Shown: positions 13,592 to 24,339 of the stretch, piece after piece
Numbering within the stretch: the stretch's first letter is position 1
Layout: every line of letters begins with the position of its first letter
Assembly: GCA_030704615.1 (NCBI GenBank)
Contig: CM060731.1
Location: forward strand, 18,106,001-18,170,000
Source: Takakia lepidozioides
Taxonomy: Eukaryota > Streptophyta > Takakiopsida > Takakiales > Takakiaceae
DNA length: 64,000 nucleotides
Direction of reading: 5' to 3'
The notes under the pieces: model-generated
The model's input: only the letters and a program-made list of their open reading frames with translations
What the model was told of the DNA's origin: nothing
The model's database searches: none
Made by a program: the position numbers and the translations under genes

Positions 13592-15669
13592 TGCTTGGCT
13601 TACTCTACTATGATATGGTGGGTTGTTGCTCGAGCTCTTGCCAGCCCACTCACTATCTAGCTTGTGTGCCTCACCCTATGCTTCACTGAAATAGTGATAG
13701 AGCGGCAGTTTAGTGACTGACTGCTCTTAGAACAATGCTTTTATTACCTTAAGCTTTGCTTGTGTCTTATCTAATACCAGACCCAAGATATATGTACCAC
13801 TTGTCATAACATTCTAGAACTAACATGAGAGACTCTCATCTTGGTATGTGCGTTAGTGTAGTATAATAAGGGTTAGTAGCAGGTTGTTGTAAGGCTTGGG
13901 CTTCGTTTATTGGTCTTGGACACAATTAGACAGATTCTGGACATATTAAACATGATGATTAATGTTTAACCCTTAAAGGATGAGCACCATTTTGGTGGGC
14001 CCACTAAAAAAATATGGCATAAACTCATGGATACGGATGTAACATTTTACCCCCAATCATCCATACATACGAACCTTATACTTATGTACATATCTACTCC
14101 ATCCATATCTTGTGAAAGTGTAGTCAATTTGACCATTGCATTTGGGAAATTATATCAAAAATAATTTGTCCCAATTTGTAAATGTATTTTAAGATTGCGT
14201 GGAAAAAATGGTTTGACCACTAAATTCAAGTATCAAGCTGAATTTTCTGAGGCATATGCCATCCATAATCTGATTATATGGCACCTACGGACTCTTTCCC
14301 CCAAAAAAAGCATACCGAAATTCCAAAAACTGAGATAGGTTGCTTCGTATCTGGGGGATAATGTCATGGTTTGGCTTCTTTCCCAAGTACACCCATGAGG
14401 TGATATTTGTTTTCTAATTCCCCTAGTAAGTAAGTTCACACTAACTTTACATAGTGCCTTTGGCATTTGAGACCTGGATGTTATTTTCAAGATTGCCCAT
14501 TTGGCCTGCCATGTGGGCAGGTCAACGGGTTTGGACACTGGATTTCCGGTCCCCCAACACTTTGAAAATTTTTAGGGAGCGGAGCTTGTATTATTTTAGG
14601 GCGCTGTAAAGTCCCACATATGCTTCTCCCTGACATGAGCACTTTACCTTCAGGAATCAATTCCATCCACTGTCATCCATGAAAGTTGGATCGTGGCAAA
14701 AAACTGACGCGTCGTCATTTAGGGGTTAAGGATGGTGGCTTTTAAGTTGGATGAAACAAGTATGTATCATTACCAACCACCTTAAAATATGTGGATACAA
14801 GGTTGAGTCATAATGAATTTTTGGTGCATATATATATTTTGAATGTTACGTATGTATGATACTTTGACTACACACCGGCTCTAACTGGTCATCCCATTAT
14901 GGATGACCAACTATAGCCGGTCCAATATTTTGAAATAAAATATATCTCAAAAAATTTCCCCAATTTTCTAATGATTGTTTTGTTTGATGTAGTGTCCCGT
15001 GGGATGAAGGCCTCGAGCTGATAGCTCCATCCCGTCATCCAAAAATGAAAATGCAGAGTAGTTTTTTTTTAATTTGCAAAGGGGCCTAAATTTGGGCTGC
15101 ACTGCCAACGGTGGCATTTTGTAGGATGTAACCCAATTGGACTGCAAATTTGCAGATGCGAAGCCAACGACACTACGGCGTGAGCGTTGGCCGTTAGCGT
15201 TGAGCCCACGCTCATGCCACATCAGCGTGAACTGACACAACCAATTACGACAGAAATGGCACCTATATTCGGGGGGCCTATAACCGTGGGATCTTTCCAA
15301 TTTATTTTGACAAATTTTGTTGCCTTTTCAATGAAACCGACACTATATATATAAAAATTGAAAGAGACTCCACTACACCTATACTGATTGTTGCGTATAC
15401 ATTTGTTTGTGTCTTACTCTCAAATAATTGCATCATTTTAACACTGGTTGTTTGTTTACTACTATTCAACGTCGCACTGGGAATGTTGTACTTGATCAGA
15501 TACATCCACAACACTCTTTGATATTAAAAGCGTAGTAATGAAATAAAAAATTTCAAACATACAATGAAAGTAATAGTGCATTTGCATCCTCATATGTTCC
15601 AATTATGCATACAACAAACACTAGACCTCAGCCGGTAAGTAAGTTGTGCAATGCCCAAGTGGTCATACG
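13592..15669. other. No gene recognised; one imperfect hairpin
   Basis: About 2 kb of AT-rich sequence with short open frames only. An imperfect palindrome at 14,874-14,921 (accggctctaactggtcatc, loop cattat, then its near reverse complement with about four mismatches) could be a small transposon terminus or a fold-back. I see no coding homology. Confidence 0.35.
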
Positions 15670-15910
15670 CTATGTGCTACTATCACGCTGCAGAAGTGTG
15701 TCGATCTCGTTGTGACTCACAATGGCTTGGTGAATATAAAAGTCTCGTTTGGGATCACAAATCATCTTCTTCAGAAATATGCAATACAAGTGCTTGCATA
15801 GGACGAATTTTCCTCTTTTTCCAAAACTAGTTGACTGCATGCCAACAAAATCGGGACACGCGCAATTTGGAAAATTTGACACTGTAATGTCATAGGGCCC
15901 TTGTCCTGCA
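15670..15910 (-). pseudogene. SWIM zinc-finger fragment
   Basis: The minus strand encodes SNFPNCACPDFVG, then about 15 residues later FVLCKHLYCIFLKKM. This fits a SWIM zinc finger (C-x-C-x(n)-C-x-H), found in plant MULE transposases, FAR1/FHY3-like proteins and SWIM-only proteins. A plausible acceptor (ttttgcag|gacaag) precedes it at about 15,905. Upstream minus-strand sequence to about 16,090 may be further coding sequence but contains stops. No transposase catalytic domain is visible. Confidence 0.55.
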
Positions 15911-17074
15911 AAACAGATGTCGTGTGATTATTGTGTACACCCGACCATATCCCGGATGCGGAACTTCCATCGTACCTCTAGTCGAACGTGAAGCATTCTT
16001 GCAGATTCGACCTTGCCAAAGTGTTATGCAGTTGGAGGGAAACGTCCAAACATCTTTCCATTCCATTTAGTGGGGTAAATGAGCTCCATGAGAAGACATT
16101 TGAGAACTACCAGGTTTCGGAGCACCTATAGGGACAATGGGGCATCTAACATTTACATGTATCAAATGTTGGATTGCAAACGGACAAAGCATGTCTAAGC
16201 CATGGACTTTTGAAACCAGATTCTGATCACTGTCTTTTCAACCATATTAAGTTTATGGACTCTAGAGAGGTCATGTGCACTTTCCAATTGCTCTAAAATA
16301 TTGAATGTTGGGGGCCAGTTTTCTGGACATTGTAATGATATGTTTATATAGACAAACTGATTTGTCATTTTGAACCTATCGACTAAATTATACACAAAAA
16401 ATCACATTTCTTCAAAAGTCCATAGCCTCTTCTCTTTTGTTCTTCTTTTGTGTTACCTTTTACTGAAAGGGTATAGGTTCTTGTTATCTCGAATGGCCCC
16501 AACAAATATGGATAAATAAGTCATGAAATCTATGTCAAAACATAACCCTGGTGGCAAATTAGCTATGCGAAGCTTCGGTGGACCGATAGAAAATTTTGTC
16601 GTAGGTAGCAGGTAGTGTGGACCCCATCATTTGAGGGGTTGGATGGACTTTCATGGACATCACCATCTGTCGTTTTGGGTTCACCCTATACATTTACCGA
16701 GCATAACAAGCATGTAAGAGGAGCAGTCCACTTTAGCAAAATGTAGTATAAATCGCTGTAGTAGAATGCTAAACCCAAAAAGGTCCTTAGCAATTATTAT
16801 CTTTTGGCGGAGGGTATTCTCATATTGCTTTGCTCTTCCCAGGGCTTATACGAGCGGTGGACAAACACTATACACCTTGAACATACACAGTGCATATGTT
16901 GAGCCAAATTATAATCACCACAAAGAACCCAAGCCCGAAGCTTTTAAACCTAACCTATACAAGTTTGCTAAATGGCTACGATCCATTGACTGTCCATCTC
17001 AACCAATCTCCATCACTTATGGCAAACCACCTCATTCTAAACTCAATCATACACTAGCTGTTAGAGTAAGACAA
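15911..17074. other. No gene recognised, left flank of the gypsy element
   Basis: AT-rich DNA with no coding similarity I can identify. It ends where the 5' LTR begins with TGTCATGG. Confidence 0.35.
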
Positions 17075-17487
17075 TGTCATGGTTTTAGTCATGGTTAACT
17101 AGAATTACCTACTTCTAGTTAACTAGGACATTTTGGATATATAAATGTGTATTTTGTGTGTTGGGACTTCATTTGGTCTCACATGCCAAGTGAGGTGTCA
17201 AGCCTCACTTGGGACATGGGGATAGGTTTTCCCCTTGTGAGGATAGAGGATGCTCATCTTCTTGTAGTTGAGCCTCCATGAGCCTCTCTCAACTCCATAG
17301 CTCTAGGTATTGAGAGGGAGTGTGTTGAGGGCTCTGTAGGGTGGATTCCCTTAGCAAGGGTGCCCTTGGCTTGACTTAGTTTATGTGATAGAGTGGATTT
17401 CACTTGGAAGGACTAGGGCTTGTTTTTAGTGTGATGCTTTGAGAGCTTTCATTGTCTTCCACTTCTCTTATTTCTCATCTCTTATCA
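17075..17487 (+). repeat. 5' LTR (possibly truncated at its left end)
   Basis: Starts TGTCATGGTTTTAGTC and ends CTCTTATCA. It matches 52,586-53,000 over its length, including tgagcctccatgagcctctc and gggtgcccttggcttgactt. The first ~86 bases of the 3' LTR (from TGTGGCATAG) are not found upstream of it, so either this LTR lost its start or the 3' LTR gained that piece. No clear primer-binding site follows. Confidence 0.8.
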
Positions 17488-17769
17488 CTCCAAGAAGATC
17501 AGCTTATGCTTGTGAGTGCGGAGTGTAAGAATTAGTTTTGCATTTGTATGTTAAAGAGGTTGAGAGCTAGGAACCAGCCTTGGATGGTTCCACCTCCATG
17601 CAAACGTTCCCTCCTCTCATTGCTGAACAAGGTTATTGTATCTTGCCTCCCACTCATGTATGGATGGGTTGTTCTTCAGTATGAAGTCATGCGCTTGCTC
17701 AATCACCATGGTCGACAATTTTACCCTCTACAATTTTTTGGGCAAAACGATGTCCTTGGTTTGTGCATT

Positions 17770-18750
17770 CAGACTCTGCTGGGTAAATGGCTCCCTCGTT
17801 TTGTGGGTCCTGAAGGGGGATGGTGGAAACTGCTGGTCTCCAACAATATTTCCACTAGTTCTCCTCTCACGGCTGTCTCATGGGCCCCTTCCACTCGTTG
17901 GATCTCCCAAGGTTTTAGACACAAAACCTCGGGGTCCCCCCTATGGGCCTCTATCTCGGGTTCTTCCTCTTCCTTCCACATCCGAGGAGCTTCCTCATCC
18001 ACCCTTGCCATGTACTCCGTGCAATAGAACAACATAGACGCCTCCGCCATGCTACCCTCCGGGTGCGCCATTTGTCTTACAAATGCAACGCTCAAAGAAG
18101 TACATCCACCGAGAATGAATGGGGCCAGCAATCGAAGCCTCTTCCACTAAGTGCATTATCAAGTGCACTTGGATATCAAAGAAAGAGGGAGGAAGGTTCA
18201 TCTCCAACATACACATTACCTCCGCCGCCTCCTTCTTCATGCTTTGAAAATGCTTCCTCCAACTCTTTGGAGCAAATCCACTGGAACAAGCCTCCCAATC
18301 TATACATTGTCTCGCAAACCTTGGGAGTCAATGTCCCACGAACTGCAATGGGCAAAATGTCTTGCAAAATATTGTGGTAGTCATGAGATTTCAAACCATG
18401 GACCCCGTCGTCTTCGCTGAACTTCATACGGAGGGATGACCCATAACCAGTTGGTGTTCGGATAGCACTTATGGTGGCTATCACTTTCTTGTATTCTTCA
18501 TTTGTCCATTGCCAAGGTGCGCGCCTATACTTCCACCGTACAACACCCTTGGGGTCCACACCATTTTGTTCGGCCCATAGACGGCGCATGCGACCCTGCT
18601 CCTCAAGCTCCTTTCTAACACCAAGAGAATCTCTTTTTGCAGCCACTCCCTTCTTTGCCGGCGTGCCATGAAGAACTCGAAAAAAGGACAAACAGACATT
18701 CTTCTCAATATGCATGGGATCTAGAAGATGACGAATCTTCAGGTCCTACA
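17770..18750 (-). pseudogene. CACTA transposase (Tnp2) fragment with DUF4218
   Basis: On the minus strand, LKIRHLLDPMHIEKNV marks the end of the Tnp2 transposase core. DUF4218 follows: ILPIAVRGTLTPKVCETMYR, LEMNLPPSFFDIQVHL, HLVEEASIAGPIHSRWMYFF and PEGSMAE. At least two frame changes occur. It differs clearly from the transposase at 41.6-45.6 kb, so it comes from another CACTA family. It sits in the gypsy leader between the 5' LTR and gag in opposite orientation. I could not find its terminal repeats. Confidence 0.82.
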
Positions 18751-18959
18751 TATACCCCCACCCGCAAATACTTACACAAATATTTTGACATGAAAGTTAC
18801 AATGTAACTCATACAAAATGTGCAATATCATATGCATGCATAAGGATATTGATGGTGTTTTTGTGGAATATATACCACCCAATATGGCAACTCGTAAAAG
18901 ATTGAAAGTCGCTTTATGCCGGGCATCTGTTAAGGTATCAACATTGAAAGGACTTAGTG

Positions 18960-19110
18960 AAATTTAAGGGCCTTTAGAGGACTGTTTGGAAGATATTTGA
19001 GGGCCCTTGGAGGAGTGTTTGGAGGATTTTTGGGGTCCTTGGAGGAGTATTGGAGGACCCTTCGAGGAGCTTCGGTGGACAATGTTGAAGAGCTCTTGAA
19101 GGATTGATTG
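18960..19110. repeat. Short degenerate tandem repeat
   Basis: Three to four degenerate units of roughly 40-50 bp built on cccttggaggagtgtttgga. It lies between the tnp2 fragment and gag. The minus strand reads as Ser/Lys/Gly/Pro-rich low complexity, probably not coding. Confidence 0.55.
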
Positions 19111-19711
19111 AGGGATATTTGAAGAATACTTGCCACGGCCATACAAGCGAGTGGATAGAGACAGGAGGGAGAGTGGTGGGATGAGAGCATTCTGGGGTTA
19201 GGAATTGCTTTAGTTTCTCTTCCCCATAGTCTTTCACCCTCTGTGTAGGCCAAAACCTTTCCGTAGATGGAGGCAAGAGTCAGTCCGGGTTTGGGCTGGG
19301 GTGTCCTTGCAGGAGCGACACTGTGGAGTGTTTTTGGTGTGGGGGAGTTACTGTCTTGATTTTCTTGTGTTTGGATCCCCTCCACACCTGCATGCTTGAT
19401 TGTGCGTCATGTTAGCTTTGTGTGGGCGCTTGTTTTCATAGGAGGTTGGTTCGGATTTGATCACCGGCCAATCCTAGAGTATTCTGTCGGTGGTGAGGCT
19501 GGAGTGATGACCAGCAAGACCGCCAGTGTTTCTTCTATGGTGAGGTTGGGTTGATGACCAGCAGACCATAGGAGTGTTTGCGGTGGATGCAGGTGCAGGT
19601 ACAGGTCTACGTTAAAAACCTATTATTCCTGCTTGAACCACTAGCCGCAACAGGTTCTCTACCCGGTTACCTTGTGAAAAGTGGGGATCCGTGCCATTGT
19701 TGTGGGACACA

Positions 19712-20880
19712 ATGGAGGAGATGTATGGAGCTACCAAGGGGCCACATAGGTACTCTGGAGCTATGGGCACCATCGAGCTTGATGACTTCATACAAGAGTT
19801 TGACAGTTGGTGTGATTTGTAGCAAATGCGCAATCCACAACTGTTTACGCCCTTTATAGCGCGGAAGGGGCTATTCCAGCACCTTGAGGGGCCATCCATG
19901 GATGATTACCCTGAATTTAGGCGGGGATATGCGGTGGAGATTGAGGAGTGACGAGAGTATTGGTCACCTAACTATGTCTCCATCACTAGAGGCACAAGGG
20001 CAGCAACGACACTAGCAGCTACACAAACATCTCCAACTGCAAGCACTAGTAGTGGGACAAGTGGTATAGGAGCTGGGAAATCCACTCAAGCTCCTGCTGC
20101 AGCACTAGCACCCGTGCCTGCCTTTAACCCAGTTGTGGAGTTCTTCAAGGAGTTGAGGAGAAACTACCAAGGGATAACGACAGAGAAGTTGCGGAGCTTG
20201 CAATAGTTCCAACGAAGGCCTACTGAGAGTTTGAGGGAGGCTTACACTCGCATGAGGCGCTTGATAAATGTAACCCAAGGGATTACAGAAGCTCAGGTAG
20301 TCCAATTTTGATATAGGATCCTGGACAAGGAGCTGAGGAGAAGGGTGCGGGATGCAACTCTCCTACAAGTAGCCCAACCCACCTTAGCAAACGTATTTTT
20401 GCTGGTAGAGCGGATAGAACTCAATATGGTGGAGGAGCGGGTGGTTATGGTGGGATTTGGCAAGGTGACACAACGAAGTGGAGTTCCTAGCCAACAACAA
20501 TCAACTCCCCAACATGCTCAAGGCAATAAGGGGGCTCAGATGAAGCCTAGGGAAGGCCATACAAGATCTCAGATTCAGAGGTCTCTCCCTTCATTCTCAG
20601 GCCAGCAACAGACGAGTGTGTCATGCATGTTGGGATTGTGGAGGACCCCATATCAAGAAGGATTGCCCGGAGAGAGACAAAGGGCCGGCACATGCACAGC
20701 CTACACAACTACACTGTGGGCATTGTGGAAAGTATGGGCATGAGGAGGCCCATTGTTATGACTTGCATCTTGAGCTACGGCCAGGCCAGTTCCAAGGAAA
20801 CAATGGTGGCCGAGGACGAGGCAATGTAGTCCAGAGAGGTAGAGGAGGTAGCACAGGGTCAGGGTCAAGGTCATGACCAA
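19712..20880 (+). pseudogene. Gypsy gag with two zinc knuckles, broken
   Basis: The frame opens at ATG 19,712, just after gtgggacaca. It shows gag-like sequence: DDFIQEFDSWCDL, then NPQLFTPFIA, GLFQHLEGPSMDDYPEFR, and LREAYTRMRRLINVTQGITE. Premature stops interrupt it (TAG at 19,820 and others near 19,950, 20,205 and 20,310). After a frame change near 20,600 it encodes two nucleic-acid-binding zinc knuckles, CWDCGGPHIKKDC (C-x2-C-x3-H-x4-C) and CGHCGKYGHEEAHC (C-x2-C-x4-H-x4-C), ahead of a Gly/Arg-rich tail. Gag packages the element RNA; this copy cannot make full-length protein. Confidence 0.85.
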
Positions 20881-20917
20881 GGCATGGTAGATAGACTTGC
20901 CCAGCTAGAGCAACATC

Positions 20918-22255
20918 TTGCTGCCATGGCCATTACTCATGTTGTACCAGCTCCAAGGCCTGAGGTTCAACCCACCTGCACAACCTCCTATGCCTAGGGA
21001 AGACCAGATTGGTATGGGCTTCATGTGTGGAGCCGCACTTGCAGGGCCATTGCATGTATTGGACTCTGCTGTTGCTGTCACTCGAGCAGCAACGCGTGCT
21101 CCTAAGCCAAGAGGAGCGGATGTGGATTTTGATCCACAAAGGGGGGAAGCAAGTCATCAGACAAGGCTTCCACAGTCCTTTACATTGGCTAAGACAATGC
21201 CAACTACGCCATCGATGGCACCCGCTCGCCCAAATGTGTCAGAGGTAGAGCCACGAGTGTCATTGGGGAGAGTAGGTGTGGCTCGGGAAATGCCAGTGGG
21301 TGGTGCTGCAAAGCAAGGTACAGCCAGTACATTGTTAGGGGCGGCTACGGCTGTTTGTCAAGCTCCATTGTTTTCTGCAATGACCATTGCAATGTCGAGG
21401 ATTCGGCCAGCTGCTGTGTTCAGACTAGCAGCTAGACTCTGTGAGAGTGGTGATGCATCGGCACTATCTGCGGAGATAGCAGATAAGGTGCACTCTATGG
21501 ATGCTTTGGATTCGAGGGTGAAGTCAGCCACAGCTGCGCCATGGAAAGCAGCAGCTATAAGGTTGCAGGAGTTGCCAACTAGGCCAGCCAGCACAGCATG
21601 GTGACTCCTGGAGTAGTCCTGGTGGACAATCACGATGGAGTGTTTCAGTTGGGTGGTCCAACCGAGAGGAGGTATAGGCCACTGCGGGTTTGTTGGACTC
21701 GGGAGCACAGCCTTTGATATTGGGGAGAGCAGCAATTGCAGGCTTAGGCCTTACAAAGGCAGACTTGGAGCCTTGCCCTTTCCAAATTCAAACATCTTTG
21801 GGTGGTTCAGAGAAGGCGCGAGGGATTACAGGCCATGAGCGCTTCATTTGACTTCAGCCGGATCATCCTACGGACGGCTCACTAAAGCTATTGTTACGGA
21901 TGCGATGTCCTATGATGTGTTTGATGGTGGGGCTGTGTTGTACCCCATGGGATTTACTCTGGACTTTTGGGAGGAAACAGCATCCTACAAGCCGGAGTGG
22001 CAGTCAGGGGATGGCCGACGTGCACTGCTCCCAGTGCGGTTTATTGGGAATGTAGCGGTGGATCATAGGAACATGATGCCCATATTGGCTGCATTCTCAG
22101 GGGTCGTGGCTTGGGGTGGTGAGCTCTTGGAGGGTAATAGCCATGCAGATGATAGGCCACCATCTGATGAGGACAAACAACTGGCATACAAGGCTGAGTT
22201 GCTTCCTCATGTGCCTGTTCATATTCCACTGTGGGGTACGGTTGGGAATTTGTAG
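20918..22255 (+). pseudogene. Gypsy linker and aspartic protease region, broken
   Basis: A long Ala/Pro-rich linker is open to a TGA at about 21,604. The retropepsin follows in a different frame, with the catalytic triad in LLDSGAQPLILGRAAIAGLG (D-S-G near 21,696-21,704). The frame changes back and continues as SYDVFDGGAVLYPMGFTLDF and DGRRALLPVRFIGN, ending at TAG 22,253-22,255. A protease is needed to cut the polyprotein. The part after the active site, up to the methyltransferase, is open but of unknown role. Confidence 0.75.
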
Positions 22256-22668
22256 CGAGTAGCAGACGAGTGTGTGCACCAAACATGGCATGAGGCTTTT
22301 CCATTGATGAATGAGGAGAGTTTAGTGACATCACCTGGACCTCCTCAGTTAGCTCATTTGGACACAATGCCCATTACCTGGCAACCACCTGACTCAGGGA
22401 TTTGCTTGCTAGACATGTTTGGAGGCATGAGCACTGGGCTTAGAGGAGTGTTGTAAGCTGGGATTAAAGTACGAAAGTACTTGTATGTGGAGAAGGATGA
22501 GATAGCTTGGCGTATTTCTATGCGCCACGTTGCCTTGCTCACACACCAGTATCCTGAGTTGCTACCTCTCTCAGCAATTCAATGGTACCAAAAGGCCTTG
22601 CTAGCAGACATTACCTTGCTGGGGGCGGATGATTTGGGCCGGCATGGTGCAATTGACTTGGTGATAGC
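22256..22668 (+). pseudogene. DNMT3-like cytosine methyltransferase, N-terminal half
   Basis: In the same frame as the preceding region, motif I of C5-DNA methyltransferases appears as CLLDMFGGMSTGLRGVL (SAM-binding FxGxxTGL, as in DNMT3). After one TAA (22,454-22,456, probably from CAA) comes AGIKVRKYLYVEKDEIAWRI, the motif II region with its acidic residue. GAIDLVIA then leads into motif IV. At that point CACTA-A interrupts the codon. After 29,086 the sequence resumes in frame as GWPCQ, the motif with the catalytic Cys. Position between protease and RT makes it part of the gypsy polyprotein. Confidence 0.88.
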
Positions 22669-23529
22669 CACTAGAAGCATTCGTGTCTTTTCCGAATCGA
22701 CTACATGTCCAAAACCACTGAGGGAACAACTTTGAGATGTTTGTTACTACTGCACAGTCGTAACGGATAAATTCACATTTCTAATGGCGGATAGAAGTTG
22801 CATCAATGAATCCGCAGTCGACACAATATTCGCGGCGATTTAATTCAATTACGTAAATTGTTTTTTTTTTTAAACAGCAATTACAAGTGGTTTTAAGCAC
22901 TAGAGAACGACTCTTAACAACTAGGCATTCATTGCACACCCTATTCAAAAATGGAATTTTTATAAGTGCTCCACATGACTCATGACGTGGAATATTTTAA
23001 TGTATTTTAGGGCTTGTGTGGCTCGTAGAGATTGTTCTAATCGTCGGATGTAAAATGATCTAAGGGTGGAAGAGTAACTTCGTCCTTTGCCTGAATTTGT
23101 CTAAGTGTTGGGAGAGGGATGGAGGCTTGAGAGAGAGACGAACAAGTGATGCGAGAAGGACGAAGACCAAATCGAGGCCCATGTCCTGTTGTTGCAAGCG
23201 TTTATGGCGTCAAGGGCGCATTATGTGCAAATGTGGGCTCTTGGCTCCCCTTTGTACCATGATTTGGTATTCTTCCTGATGATTACAAGGTTGTGGGAAT
23301 CAGCTTGGTCTTAGCAACCCATATTTTAATCTCTGCCCGCTCAGCTGCACCGTGGTGGTTCTTACGAACCAATCCCACATTACCTGACTAGAGATACAAG
23401 CAGCACGCACAAGAGGTCTTCTTGGGTTCATGGTCAGTCTAATCCGCAATGGGTCATGACACAAGGTAGAGGACAATGTGGTGAGGGCACCTTCTTCTTC
23501 GAGCTATTTCAGCCTGTTTTGCCGAGATG

Positions 23530-24330
23530 TAGTGTCGTGGAGTGCGATGCTTGCAGGTTATGTACAGCAGGGACGTGGGATGGAGGCTTTGGAGACCTAT
23601 GAAGTTGCGAAGGGAGAGTTTGATAACATGGCTGAACAAGATGTTGTCTCAAGGAACACGCTGAATCTCGCAAGATATGGCCAGCATGTGTGCGGGATGA
23701 GGGCATTGGAGACATATGAGCAAATGTTGAGAAGAGGTGCAGCCTGACCGGGTCACGTTCATTTGTGTTTGCAATGCATGTGCAAACCTGGCAGCCCTGG
23801 AGACTTGGTAAAGGGCAAAGAGGTCCATCGTGACATTGTCAAAGCTGGAACTGTACCAGATGTAACAATACCTCGTCGACATGTATGCCAAACGTGGGAG
23901 CATTCCCTTGTGGACAAGGAGTGTTTAACAATATGGCTGAGCGAAATGTGGTGTGGTGGAACGTGATGATCGCAGGACATGCACAACATGGGCGGGGATT
24001 GCGGGTTTTGGAGACCTATGAGCAAATGATGTGGGTCTAGGGGGTGAAGCCCGAGCACATTACGTTTGTTTGTGTTTGTAGTGCATGTGCGAGCCTGTTG
24101 GAGAAGGGCAAAGAGGTCCATGGTTGCATCGTCAAAGCTGGAATTGTGGTAGATGTCATTCTGAACATGAATACCCTTCTAGATAGGGAGTGTTCAACAA
24201 TATGGCTGAGCGAAATGTGGTGTCGTGGAAAGCGATGATCGCAGGACATGCACAACAGGGGCGGGGATTGTAGGTTTTGGAGACCAGTTGATGTGGGAGG
24301 GGGTGAAGTCCAACCACATTACGTTCAGAG
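23530..24330 (+). pseudogene. PPR repeat fragments inside CACTA-A
   Basis: Several PLS-type PPR motifs in changing frames: VSWSAMLAGYVQQGRGMEAL, then ETYEQMLRRG, CASLLEKGKEVHGCIVKAG and similar. The repeats are shortened and joined out of order, with no signal peptide, E or DYW domain. The same block is present in inverse orientation at about 50,630-51,352. This is captured gene sequence, not a working gene. Confidence 0.8.
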
Positions 24331-24339
24331 AGTTCAAAT

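Noticed and set aside
23100-23460. Separate gene at 23.1-23.5 kb
   Set aside because: Short unsupported frames inside the left subterminal part of CACTA-A; no family resemblance.
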